Assembly (NCBI GenBank): GCA_035578175.1 | Contig: JAQMRL010000003.1 | Location: forward strand, 60,682,672-60,746,671 | Origin: Catonia carolina | Lineage: Eukaryota > Arthropoda > Insecta > Hemiptera > Achilidae | Length of the DNA: 64,000 nucleotides | Direction of reading: 5' to 3' | Part shown: one piece after another, positions 1 through 11,035 of the stretch | Position numbering within the stretch: the first letter of the stretch is position 1 | Layout: each line of letters opens with the position of its first letter | Position numbers and translations under genes: made by a program | The notes under the pieces: model-generated | Databases searched by the model: none | Told to the model about the DNA's origin: nothing | The model's input: only the letters and a program-made list of their open reading frames with translations

Positions 1-1871
1 TTTTCAGTTCGCACGTTGCAAATGCGCCTTTAATATATTCACAATGCAAGGTCTAACTGTATAATAATCTACTGTCATGTGAACAAGGTCTAAAAGTGTT
101 TATTTCACCAGTACTTCTTATGTTGTTATAATGTTTTAGTCGAAAATTGCTTCATTCGTGAAGAAAACAGAACTATTATTTTAGCCGTGGAAGTAGCAGT
201 TGAAATTTAAAAAATATTTCACAGTTTAACTGCCTCTTATAGGCAATACTAAATTTTCGCATCGCAAAAAAAAATAATGACACAAGCAGCGAATAAACGC
301 GGAGAAATGTCAAAAATATCGCCCAGAAATTTTTCATATCGTTAACCGTTTTTAGCGTGACTGATTGTCGTTAAAAGGGCAGAATTTGTATTTTGCTCTT
401 ACTAGGTATTGTTTAAGTATATTCTAAATTTCAGTTTGGTAATGCCGGCGATTCTACTGACGATTAGTTGACAAAAAAACTTCAGAGACGTCCTTATTAG
501 AATAAACTTTAATATACAATGAAACAATCACAGTGTGTTACGTTCGTATAGTAGTGTTTGCATGGTAGCCGACAAAATAATGTCTTAAATTTAAGCAAGC
601 TTATATGTGACAACGCAATCTATTCTTGTGCTTCCTGTTTATGACTTTTTTATTTCAAATTGTGAAAATCAGTATAAATATACTGCTGTTTCATACAATA
701 AACCATAATCATTCTGTACTCGGAAGAACCTTAACAAGATTAAAAATGTTTTTGGTAGGCATTTTATTTCTGGAAAATATAGCATTTCAGTAGACATTTT
801 TGTTTAATATTCGGCCTTATTGTTTATTGGGCGGTGACAATGGACGGATTTATGTAAAAATGCAAGTCGACGTCACGCGCAGCAACAGCCGGACCAATCG
901 GGAAGCACGATACTGACAATTGACGTAATACTCAATGAGACGACTTTATTGGTTGATATCGACTGACGTAGTGAACTATAATGAGCTCTCTGATTGGACA
1001 ATATTAACCAATCAAAATGACGCCTAAGAAGACATCTGATTGGTTAGGTTTGAAGATTTTTCATTGGTTGAGAATACTAGTTTCTGATTAGTCCAATATT
1101 ATATCTTTTATTGACGTCACACGGACGTCATCGTCATCGTAGGCCGCCTCACTCGCAAGACCTAGATAATTATATTTTCAAGAAGTGTAGATCAGTTCTA
1201 TTAGATTTCAATTATATATTTTCAGATATGTTATAGACACAAATGGTGCAGAAGAAAAAAACATTCGTTAACTAACGCTTTATAATAATTATTTCTTTGT
1301 TGATTTAGGATCCGATATTTAACTCAAAATATACAATTAAAATATACACGTTCTGCGCCAACAGTGTAAAACTCCAATCAGCAATTCATTCCTCCTTAAA
1401 AAACATTAGAAATTTAGTTGTGCATAGCACTCTGTTTATTATTGCTTTAGTTAAAATTCAAACACAAAAATTATAATAACTCTCTGAAATAAGACCGTAC
1501 GTATTGATAGACTACGCCACTGTTATATAAAGATGATGTTGGTTTGAATATTAAATTGAATAAACTATTATCAAATTATTTTTTTGTACGATTAATAAGA
1601 TTCAATTTTTACATTCCTTCATAACATTGATAACATCCTTTCTTTTAAATCCAATCTATCAAGTAACTTTAAATTAGGTTAATAATGAGATGTTAAATAC
1701 TTGGCAAAATGAATTTGGGTTTTAAGATCATTAGGGTAGATGTTAGTTCAAACATTTACAGGTTTTCTGAAATAAAAACCAAATATTTAATTGGGTTATT
1801 TTTTTATTGTTTATAACCGTATCACTCAGTAGAAGCGTGTTTTTATGATCGTAGCAGGCCTTCTAAAAATA
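1..1871. repeat. Array monomer M1 (short type)
   Basis: A ~1.87-kb unit opening with ttttcagttcgcacgttgc. It is nearly identical to M16 (48705-50576) at an offset of 48,704. It has no SINE-like insertion: the site near 1665 reads straight through (caagtaactttaaattagg). It contains a CCAAT/CRE block (866-1152), the conserved CGTTAACTAACG inverted repeat near 1267, and the SINE-less 3' part ending in cactcagtagaagcgtg. No credible coding sequence is seen. Confidence 0.9.
866..1152. promoter_or_regulatory. CCAAT/CRE cluster of M1
   Basis: Seven CCAAT or ATTGG pentamers lie in about 220 bp. CRE-like sites are cgacgtca, tgacgtaa, tgacgtag and a perfect TGACGTCA near 1111, followed by ggacgtcatcgtcatcg. 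CCAAT boxes of this type bind NF-Y, and TGACGTCA binds CREB/ATF proteins. Regulatory activity is inferred from motif density and conservation between monomers, not shown. Confidence 0.5.
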
Positions 1872-2538
1872 TTTTCAGTTCTCACGTTTCAAACGGCGCC
1901 TTTAATATATTCACAGCAAGGTCTAACGGCATAATCATTAACTGTCATTGTAAGAATCTCTAAAAGTGATTATTTTATTAGTACCTTTTATTTTCTTAAT
2001 ATGTTTTAGTCAAAAATTTGCTTCAATCGCTAAGAAAACAGAAAGATTATTGTAGCCGTGGAAGTAGCAGGTGAAATTTAAAAAATATTTAACAGTTTAA
2101 TGTTTCTAATAGGCAATACTAATTTTCGCATCATAAAATAAAATAATGAAAATATCTGCGAAGAAACGCGGAGAAATGTAAGAAAAATTGCATAGAAAGT
2201 TTTCATATCGTTAAACGTTTTTAGTGTGACTGATTGTCGTTAAAAGGGCACAGGTTCTATTTTGCTCTTACTAGGTATTGTTTAAGTATATTCTAAATTT
2301 TAGTTTGGTAATTCCGGCGATTCTACTGACGATTAGTTGACAAAAAAAACTTCAGAGACGTCCTTATTAGAATAAACTTTAATATACTATAAAAAAAAAC
2401 ACAATGTGTTACGTTAGTATAGTAGTGTTTGCAAGGTAGCCGACAAAATAATGTCTTAAATTTAAGCAAGCTTAGATGTGACAACGCAAGCTATTGTTGT
2501 CCTTCCTTTTTATGACTTTTTTATTTCATATTGTGAAA

Positions 2539-2558
2539 AGCAGTATAAATTTACTGCT
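2539..2558. other. Conserved inverted repeat AGCAGTA..TACTGCT (M2 example)
   Basis: The arms are AGCAGTA and TACTGCT with a short AT spacer. The same site occurs in nearly every monomer, for example 10032-10051 (AGCAGTATA/TATACTGCT), 16496-16516 and 34439-34459. The spacer changes in sequence and length between units while the 7-bp arms stay. M1/M16 have one arm mismatch and M15 has lost the left arm. It could be a protein-binding palindrome or an RNA hairpin. Confidence 0.6.
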
Positions 2559-2737
2559 GTTTCATACAATAAACCATAATCATTCCGTACTCGGAAGAAC
2601 CTTAACAAATTTAAAAATGTTTTTGTTACGCCATTTAATTCTCGAAAGTATAGCATTTCAGTAGACGTTAATTGTTTAATATTGGGCCGTATCGTTAACT
2701 GGGCGGAAACAATGGGCAGATTTATGTAAAAATGTAA

Positions 2738-3014
2738 GTCGACGTCACGAGCAGGAACAGTACCGGACCAATCAGGAAGCTCGGTACTGACAAATGACGT
2801 AATACTGATTGAGACGTTTTCATTGGTTGATATCGGATGGCTATAATGAGCCCTCTGATTGGACAATATTAACCAATCAAAATGACGCCTAAGAAGACAT
2901 CTGATTGGTTAGGTTTGAAGATTTTTCATAGGTTGAGAATACTAGTTTCTGATTGGTCCAATATTATATCTTTTATTGACGTCACACGGACTACACCGCC
3001 ATTGTAGGGCGCCT
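2738..3014. promoter_or_regulatory. CCAAT/CRE cluster of M2
   Basis: Seven CCAAT/ATTGG boxes and an intact TGACGTCA. One ATTGG present in other units has become ATAGG (cataggttg). The last two boxes overlap back to back as ATTGGTCCAAT. Confidence 0.5.
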
Positions 3015-3530
3015 CACTCGCAAGACCTAAATAATTATATTTTCTACTGTAGATCAGTTCTATTAGATTTCAATTATATGTTTTCAGATATGTTATAGAC
3101 ACAAATGGTGCTGAATAAAAAAACATTCGTTAACTAACGCTTTATAATGATTATTTTTTTGTTGATTTAGGATCCGATAATTAACTCAAAATATATAATT
3201 AAAATGTACACGTTCTGCGCCACCAGTGTAAAATTCCAATTAACAATTCATTCCTCCTTAAAAAACATTAGAAAATTAGTTGTGCATGGCTCTTTGTTTA
3301 TTATTGCTTTAGTTAAAATTCAAACACAAAAATTATAATAAGTCTCTGAAATAAGACCGTACGTATTGATAGACTACGCCTATGTTATTTAAGGAAGATG
3401 TTGGTTTGAACATTAAATTTAATAAACTATTATCAAATTATATTTTTTGTACGTTTAATAACATTAAATTTGTATATTCTTTCATAACATTGATAACATC
3501 CTTTCTTTTAAATCCAATCTATCAAGTAAT

Positions 3531-3930
3531 ATGTTGTTGTTGTTTAGGTCAACAGCCAAAAGGCGGGTTTGAACCTCCAAAGGTTTTACTAAGTAAAACG
3601 AGGAGTGAGGTTGTTTACAATTGTCTTCCCCACTGAGTGGAAAAGTATGCTTATCAGCAGGCCGGGCCCTCTAAAAAGCACATATTTTCTACTCTGTAAA
3701 TGACACCTTAACTTCATTCACCTCAGGGTCTGGCTGTACAATGAAATTCATTACTTTCAGAGAAAATAACTCTGATTAGTGCCTTTACACCTCTACCTCT
3801 TCTGTTCTTCAATGATCCAGTCATTTTATTGACTGACCATGTGATAAGAAACAGAACTATTTATTTTAGCCCTGCAACAAACAGATTGAGTGTAAATAAT
3901 TTGACACTCCACCTGTCTGTTATGGGCAAC
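3531..3930 (-). mobile_element. SINE-like element S1 in M2
   Basis: A 400-bp insertion flanked by aagtaat (3524-3530 and 3931-3937). The site is empty in M1 and other short units. On the minus strand it ends in a hairpin-like segment (GGCTG..CAGCC region), a B-box-like ggttcaaacc and an (AAC)n-type tail, as in insect SINEs mobilised by LINE machinery. No tRNA-like A box was found at its 5' end, so the SINE class is tentative. Confidence 0.65.
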
Positions 3931-4143
3931 AAGTAATTTAAAATTAGGTAAATAATGAGATGTTAAATACTTGGCACAATTAATTTCGGTTTTTAGATCA
4001 TTAGGCTAGATGTTAGTTCAAACATTTACAGGTTATCTGAAATACAAACTAAATATTTAATTCGGTTATTTTTTTTATTGTTTATAACCGTATCACTCAG
4101 TAGAAGCGTGTTTTCATGAGCGTAGCAGGGCTTCTAAAAAAGG

Positions 4144-4165
4144 TTTCAGTTCGCACGAACTGAAA
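4144..4165. other. Palindromic deletion junction in M3
   Basis: TTTCAGTTCG and CGAACTGAAA form a perfect 10-bp inverted repeat around a 2-nt centre. The right arm is absent from all other monomers, where the left arm runs into cacgtttcaaacggcgcc. It coincides with the breakpoint of a ~300-bp deletion. Confidence 0.75.
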
Positions 4166-4199
4166 TTTTTCATATCGTTAGAAATTTTTCATATCGTTA
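4162..4199. repeat. 19-bp tandem duplication beside the M3 junction
   Basis: gaaatttttcatatcgtta occurs twice in succession (4162-4180 and 4181-4199). Other monomers have it once. It lies immediately right of the palindromic junction and is probably part of the same repair event. Confidence 0.7.
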
Positions 4200-4720
4200 A
4201 CCGTTTTTAGTGGGACTGATTGTCGTTAAAAGGGCACAAGTTCTTGTTTGCTCTTACTAGGTATTGTTTAAGTATATTCTAAATTTCAGTTTGGTAATTC
4301 CGGCGAATCTACTGACGATTAGTTGACAAAAAACTTCAGAGACGTCCTTATTAGAATAAACTTCAATATATAATGATAAAATCACAATGTGTTAGGTTAG
4401 TATAGTAGTGTTTGCATGGTAGCCGAAAAAATAATGTCTTAAATTTAAGCAAGCGTATATGTGACAACGCAAGCTATTGTTGTCCTTCTTTTTTATGACT
4501 TTTTTTATTTTATATTGTGAAAAGCAGTATAAATATACTGCTGTTTCATACAATAAACCATAATCATTCCGTACTCGGAGGAACCTTAACAAGTTTAAAA
4601 ATGTTTTTGTTACGCGTTTTAATTCTAGAAAGTATTGCATTTCAGTAGACGTTAATTGTTTAATATTCGGCCGTATCGTTAACTAGGCGGTGACAATGGG
4701 CGGATTTATGTAAAAATGTA

Positions 4721-5010
4721 AGTCGACGTCACGCGCAGGAACAGTACCGGACCAATCAGAAAGCTCGATACTGACAAATGACGTAATACTTATTGAGACG
4801 TTTTTATTGGTTGATATCGGATGACGTAGTGAATTATTATGAGCCCTCTGATTGGACAATATTAACCAATCAAAATGTCGCCTCAGAAGACATCTGATTG
4901 GTTAGACATGAAAATTTTTCATTGGTTGAAAATACCAGTTTCTGATTGGTCCAATATTATATCTTATATTGACGTCACACGGACTACACCGTCATTGTAG
5001 GCCGCCTCAC
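4721..5010. promoter_or_regulatory. CCAAT/CRE cluster of M3
   Basis: Eight CCAAT/ATTGG boxes, the full set, and an intact TGACGTCA near 4970. The block survived the upstream deletion in this monomer. Confidence 0.5.
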
Positions 5011-5444
5011 TCCCAAGACCTAAACAATTATATTTTCAACTGTAGATCAGTTCTATTAGATTTCAATTAAAAGTTTTCAGATATGTTATAGACACAATAG
5101 GTGCAGAGTAAAAAAACATTCGTTAACTAACGCTTTATAATGATTATTTCTTTGTTGATTTAGGATCCGATATTTAACTTAAAATATATAATTAAAATAT
5201 ACACGTTCTGCGCCAACAGTGTAAAATTCCAATTAACAATTCATGTCTCCTTAAAAAACATTAGAAATATAGTTGTGCAATGCTCTCTGTTTATTATTGC
5301 TTTAGTTAAGAGTCAAACACAAATATGATAATAACTCTCTGAAATAAGACTGTACGTATTGATAGACTACGCCTATGTTATTTAAGAAAGATGTTGGTTT
5401 TAACATTTACTTGAATAAACTATCATCAAATTATATATTATGTA

Positions 5445-6616
5445 AGGTAGGTAGGGGTAATAACGCCAAGTTAAGGATTACCAATTTGTTTTGGTCTTAA
5501 GTGGGATTTTTGTGCTTAACTAACTACTGAATCTGATAAAGATATTATTTTTGTGAACATTAAAAAAAATTGGCTCTTAGGATCCAAGAACACAGTTATT
5601 TTTAACACATTCTGTAACATGATGTAATTTGGCGTTATTACCCAAGCATGTGGGTAATAACGCCATCAGCTGAGGGGTAATACCGCCAATCTGATTAATA
5701 AATTCTGAAATAAATAAATATTGCTTTAACATGATTTTATTTAGTATCTAATGTATTAAATGATGATAAAACATAATATTACTTAATAATAGGTATTTGT
5801 ATTACAAAATAAGAAGTTAATAAAATTATGAACAATTTGGACAAACAAATGTTTTTTATTGTGAGCCCGACACAAACTCCGTGAAAGTAAACACGACAAA
5901 TCAAACATTGTCTCATGTCAAGAACTTTGTCCTCACAGCAAACTGGACAGTTTAAAAAACAAAACGTTTAAACAATTAACAACAAAATACTAAGTAAAGA
6001 AGATAAGGTATTCTCCAAGGTAATTTTGCTAGGATGTAATAGAATATCAAATATTGTAAACGTAGGTAATATATGATTGTTTCTTTAAACATAAACATAA
6101 TGATGAATTTAATTTAACTGCCACGAAAGACTTTTTATGAACAAATTATTATCATTAATATTTGATATATTTAAGTCGTATAAACTTCAATAAATTAGCG
6201 ATGGGGTAATAACGCCAATCTTGGCGTTATTCCCCCGAAGCAATGTGTTAACATTTCAGGTTATATTAAGACGGCAAAATGCAAGTACTGTTTTAATATC
6301 AATTAATCATTTTAAAGAGAATAAAATAAGCTTTAAAATCATGTATACCAAAAATAATTAACTTAAAACATTATGATTAAAATTGCAAAAACTTAACCAG
6401 TTTGAGTTTATATCAGACGATAAAAACAAACAGACGCTAACTTTCATGAAGATATTATGAATGCTACGCGTTAAGGAAGCCAATGGCGGCTGTTGACGTA
6501 TTAACACGGTTCCACTGAAGGAATAGTGCACGCTATTTGTCGGATATCTTGTAGAATAACCAAAAAATTTTGAGTTGGCGTTATTACCCACTTGGCGCTA
6601 TTACCCCTACCCACCT
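5445..6616. mobile_element. TA-flanked non-autonomous DNA transposon with iterated GGGTAATAACGCCAA motif
   Basis: A 1,172-bp insertion flanked by TA (5443-5444 and 6617-6618). The empty site is visible in M18 (tatgtacgattaataag near 54430). The 26-bp terminal inverted repeats (5445-5470 and 6591-6616) match at 24 positions and begin AGGTRGGTAGGGGTAAT. The motif GGGTAATAACGCCAA or its complement occurs eight times: both TIRs and near 5629, 5652, 5674, 6203, 6221 and 6575. This resembles iterated transposase-binding sites. The TA target fits the Tc1/mariner/pogo group. No full transposase is encoded. Confidence 0.8.
5826..5970 (-). pseudogene. Possible PHD-like zinc-finger remnant inside the TA transposon
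   Basis: The minus-strand frame reads CxxC (CPVC), then ~15 residues later CxxC (CLIC), then HGVCVGL and a further Cys. This spacing resembles the Cys-rich PHD-like tail at the C-terminus of many insect pogo/Tigger-type transposases. The frame starts after a stop near 5970 and covers only ~45 codons. It would mean the element derives internally from an autonomous pogo-like transposon. Chance similarity cannot be excluded. Confidence 0.35.
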
Positions 6617-6939
6617 TACGATTAAAAAGATTCAATTTTTACATTCCTTTATAACATTGATAACATCCTTTCTTTCAAATCCAATCTATCAAGTAACTTA
6701 AAAGTAGGTAAATAATGAGATGTTAAATACTTGGCACAATTAATTTGGGTTTTTTGATCATTAGGCTTGATGTTCGTTCAAACATTTACAGGTTATCTGA
6801 AATAAAAACTAAATATTTAATTCGGTTATTTTGTTTATTGTTTATAACCGTCTCACTCAGTAGAAGCGTGTTTTCATGAGCGTAGCAGGCCTTCTAAAAA
6901 AATTTTCAGTTCGCACGATTCAAACGGCGCCTTTAATAT

Positions 6940-7724
6940 TGTGACACTTATTGCTAAGGTCCGTTTCGGGATCTAGGTTATTAAATAATTAATAGACTAA
7001 AGTTTACAATTACAGATGTTTATTTCACTAAAAGATTACAAAATAAATGATTAAACTAATTATAATTAAGAAATACAATAAATGATTAAATAATTCACTT
7101 AAAATAAATAACAAACAATAAATAACTTAATAACTTACTTAGCCTACTTACAATCGCTTTTATAGATTATACTAACATACAACACAAGCTGAATTCACAG
7201 AACTACACATTAACTTTACCCAATACACACACAACAAAGAGACGGTATAACAATCTTGAATCACTACAATACTCGGATGTGTAACCTGTAAATACACACC
7301 CCATTAATCTCTCGGCAAAGATCACACGAATACTGACTGGACCGCCACCCGGGGGCCTCCTTTTATTATCATTCACAAAGATCGTTCCAGAACAAAGTAG
7401 AGAAATCTACTCAAGTACAAAAATAACTCTTTATTAATGAATCCTAAAAAAAACTATTTGTTAACAAGTCAACTATTGTAAATAGAAACGTAAACAACCT
7501 CATAAACAACTTCATAAAAATAGCTGTACACAATAGTATACCTGAACTTTATGATAGTTATTTCAACCCTTATGAATGAATAGACACTTTTATGGTTACA
7601 ACTGTCATTTACAAAACTAATCTTATTGTGTAGATTATTGTTAATTTATTATTTCTTAACTATGTTTATGAATGGAATTCTGGAAGATTCGTGAGCGATC
7701 CCGTCTTTTCTCGATCTTGTTACA
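6940..7724 (-). mobile_element. Solo LTR, copy 1
   Basis: A 785-bp element beginning TGTGACA and ending TGTTACA (TG..CA termini), flanked by a 4-bp ATAT duplication (6936-6939 and 7725-7728). Uninterrupted monomers read tttaatatattcac here. Orientation is set by minus-strand signals: a TATA-like aataaaagg near 7360-7370, an Inr-like TCAGT about 30 bp further on, and an AATAAA-type signal (gaaataaacatc) near 7020. The 4-bp TSD favours a Gypsy-type source. No internal coding region remains, consistent with LTR-LTR recombination. Confidence 0.8.
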
Positions 7725-8238
7725 ATATATTCACTGCAAGGTCTAACTGTGTAATCATCAACTGTCATTGTAAGAATCTCTAAAAGTGTTTATTTCATTA
7801 GTGCCACTTATTTTCTTAATATGTTTTAGTCGAAAATTTGCTTCTCTCGCTAAGAAAACAGAACGATTATTGTAGCCGTGGAAGTAGCAGTTAAAATTTA
7901 AAAAAATATTTCACAGTTTAACTGCATCTTGTAGGCAATACTAAATTTTCGCATCGCAAAATAAAATAATGACACAAGCAGCGAGTAAACGCGGAGAAAT
8001 GTCAAAAATATTGCCTAGAAATTTTTCATATCGTTAACCGTTTTTAGTGGGACTGATTGTCGTTAAAAGGGCACAGGTTCTATCTTGTTCTTACTAGGTA
8101 TTGTTTAAGTATATTCTAAATTTCAGTTTGGTAATTCCGGCGATTCTACTAACGATTAGTTGACAAAAAAAACTTCAGAGACGTCCTTATTAGAATAAAC
8201 TTTAATATACAATGAAAAAATCACAATGTGTTACGTTA

Positions 8239-9905
8239 TAATCTATTTTAAATCAACGTGCGGGTGAAGGTCATGCCACTTCCTCACCTCGCCAACCCCA
8301 CCAGTCGTCTGAATGATGCAGCGCGGAGTATGTGTGTGCACTTGTGCCTACGCCTTCATCAGGTTTACATTATTTCACTTCGTGAAGTACCGTACGCTTA
8401 AAACATCTGACGAGACCAACACATAAATGTGTTATTTAAATCAACCTTAACTTAACCTCATTCGAGAAGTTTAATTACAAACAAAAGGAAAACTGCAATT
8501 GAAAAAATCTAAATCCAGTTTTTCTTTTGTTTTTAATTAAAAGAACTTCTCAAATGAGTTTAATTTTCATAAACTTATTTATATTATTTTTTAGAATAAA
8601 ATTCTCTACAATTTGCATTAAAATGTTTCGGTGTTTTTATTCGTAATTTAACAGAGTTATTTTACGCTAAACTTAAAAAGTATTTTCTAAGCCTTTTCTT
8701 TAATGTATTTACGTAGTTTTCTTAAAAACTAAAAGCGATACAGTTCTGGGACTCATTTTTTAAGTTTCCCAGGTTAAATAAAAACCATAAGAAACCACTA
8801 AACATTTTCCTAAATTTACCTTTTCAAAATTTCAGTATTGCTTTATTTCACTCTTTGCCCAGGAATCAAGGCAAAATCTTTCGCCAGGCATAACTCGCCA
8901 ACGAAGCATTTCCGGACGTATATTTAGACAAACATTTTGTTACATGTAATAACAATAGTATATACGTGATGTAATGTGTATTATATTATTGTTATAATTG
9001 TTATTCATATTGTTTTATGGTTATTATAGATATTATATGTACGCACTATTACAACGTAATATGGAATAATAGAAAAGTCACTGAAATAGAAACACGGTCA
9101 TTATACTATGCGTCAGCAATGACTCTGTGATATTTTATGACTTTATGAAGCTTACATGTATTGTTTTAAGTAAACAAACATGTTACAGCACCTTTGTCAC
9201 CACACACAGGCCTATTTATTTGATTTTTTATACTCTTTCGACCAGTTCAGATTAAAGTTTTGTATCATACAGATGTGCAGTTTCTTTGGCGGGCTTGTGT
9301 AAGTTTAGTTAATTCAATTGTTTAAGCGTGAAAGTTGAGATGGCTGCAAACAGTCATAATCTTCGCAGACAATCCAAACAAATAATTTATGGGGTATATA
9401 ATTATTTAAAAGAACTTGTGTGAAATTAATTCTTTGCGAACGGCGCTCAAGTTTACATAAAAGGTAATTGACAGTTTATTTCTCAATCGTATACAAATTT
9501 GTAACAATCCAGTTTCTGTATGCATGCTTTAAAACATAAAAGATGAATAATCATCTTTTTCGTTTAGGTAAAAAGGTTGGCGATGTTTTTATTAAGGTGC
9601 AGTTTGTATAAAGTAATATTAGGATAGAACTATTCCAACGATCCGAAAGTTAAGCACAAAAATTAGGAAAATATATTGTGTAGAATAATAGGGTTTCACA
9701 TATCATAGTAGGCCTAATGTCTTATGTGTATCAGAGTAACCATTAAATTTCTTGTCGTTAATAGACAAAACTTTAGTCCGTAAAGAGAAAAGAAGTAGTT
9801 TAATTCAGTAATGTAGAAGTAGTGTAAGGGGTATGAGGAGAAAGTTTGCGGAAGGGAAGGGGAAGAGCGCGTGACCTTCACCCGCACGAAAAAATCTAAT
9901 GGAAT
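8239..9905. mobile_element. Non-coding TIR element, copy 1
   Basis: A 1,667-bp insertion at tgttacgtta/gtatagtag. A perfect 17-bp inverted repeat CGTGCGGGTGAAGGTCA lies just inside each end (8257-8273 and 9872-9888), with weaker similarity outside it. The likely target duplication is TTA (8236-8238 and 9906-9908) or just TA. TTA would fit PIF/Harbinger (TWA targets), but the superfamily is unresolved. It has no significant ORF. Two more copies sit at the same site (28437-30106 and 56082-57752), so it spread with the array. Confidence 0.75.
8457..8558. repeat. Internal fold-back in the TIR element, copy 1
   Basis: Arms 8457-8495 (ctcattcgagaagttt..aaaactg) and 8516-8558 (cagtttttc..gaacttctcaaatgag) are nearly complementary over ~38 nt with a ~20-nt loop. 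The equivalents in the other copies lie near 28653-28757 and 56300-56403. It could form a stable hairpin in DNA or RNA. Confidence 0.65.
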
Positions 9906-10230
9906 TTAGTATAGTAGTGTTTGCATGGTAGCCGACAAAATAATGTCTTAAATTTAAGCAAGCTTATATGTGACAACGCAAGCTATTGTTGTCCTTCCTT
10001 TTTATGACTTTTTTTATTTCATATTGTGAAAAGCAGTATAAATATACTGCTGTTTCATACAATAAACCATAATCATTCCGTACTCGGAAGAACCTTAATA
10101 AGTTTAAAAATGTTTTTGTTACGCGTCTTAATTCTAGAAGGTATAACATTTCAGTAGACGTTAATTGTTTAATATTCGGCCGTATCGTTAACTGGGCAGT
10201 GACAAGGGGCGGATTTATGTAAAAATGTAA

Positions 10231-10520
10231 GTCGACGTCACGCGCAGGAACAGTACCGGGCCAATCAGAAAGGTCGATACTGACAAATGACGTAATACTG
10301 ATTGAGACGTTTTCATTGGTTGATATCGGATGACGTAGTGAACTATTATGAGCCCTCTGATTGGACAATATTAACCAATCAAAATGACGCCTAAGAAGAC
10401 ATCTGATTGGTTAGGTTTGAAGATTTTTCATTGGTTGAGAATACTAGTTTCTGATTGGTCCAATATTATATCTTTTATTGACGTCACACGGACTACACCG
10501 TCATTGTGGGCCGCCTCACT
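10231..10520. promoter_or_regulatory. CCAAT/CRE cluster of M4
   Basis: Eight CCAAT/ATTGG boxes and an intact TGACGTCA. The first box is in a gggccaatcag context, shared with M10 and M19. Confidence 0.5.
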
Positions 10521-11035
10521 CGCAAGACCTAAATAATTATATTTTCAACTGTAGGTCAATTCTATTAGATTTCAATTATATATTTTCAGATATGTTATAA
10601 ACACAAATGGTGCTGAATAAAAAAACATTCGTTAACTAACGCTTAATAATGATTTTTTCTTTGTTGATTTAGGATCCGATAATTAACTCAAATATATATT
10701 TAAAATATACACGTTCTGCGCCACCAGTGTAAAATTCCAATTAACAATTCATTCCTCCTTAAAAAACATTAGTAAATTAGTTGTGCATGGCTCTCTGTTT
10801 ATTATTGCTTTAGTTAAAAGTCAAACACACAAAAATTATAATAACTCTCTGAAATAAGACCGTACGTATTGATAGACTACGCCTCTATTATTTAAGGAAG
10901 ATGTTGGTTTGAACATTAAATTTAATAAACTATTATCAAATTATATTTTTTGTACGATTAATAAGATTAAATTTTTACATTCTTTCATAACATTGATAAC
11001 ATCCTTTCTTTCAAACCCAATCTATCAAGTAACTT

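Larger units (their letters stand above)
1872..4142. repeat. Array monomer M2 (long type)
   Basis: A ~2.27-kb unit, nearly identical to M17 (50577-52847). It is longer than M1 because of a SINE-like insertion (3531-3930). Its 5' third differs from most other units (tttctaataggcaatac, gaaaatatctgcgaag), marking a distinct subtype shared only with M17. The CCAAT/CRE block is at 2738-3014. Confidence 0.9.
4143..6902. repeat. Array monomer M3 (short type, deleted and carrying a DNA transposon)
   Basis: Counterpart of M18 (52848-54720). M3 lacks about 300 bp of its 5' part (equivalent to roughly 52870-53165 of M18), with a palindromic junction at 4144-4165 followed by a 19-bp tandem duplication. 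It also carries a 1,172-bp TA-flanked transposon (5445-6616) that M18 lacks. Without the transposon it is about 1.58 kb. Confidence 0.85.

Noticed and set aside
2510..2866. 118-codon minus-strand frame in M2 and equivalents (10368, 12641, 16833, 23939, 26222, 30569, 34776, 45938, 51571, 60491) as genes
   Set aside because: They begin at TTG (TTG GTC CAA-type context at a CCAAT box), not ATG, lie over the CCAAT/CRE block, have no recognisable domain, and their similarity only mirrors repeat identity.
6358..6591. 77-codon minus-strand frame in the TA transposon as a transposase N-terminus
   Set aside because: It starts inside the terminal motif repeats and shows no helix-turn-helix pattern.
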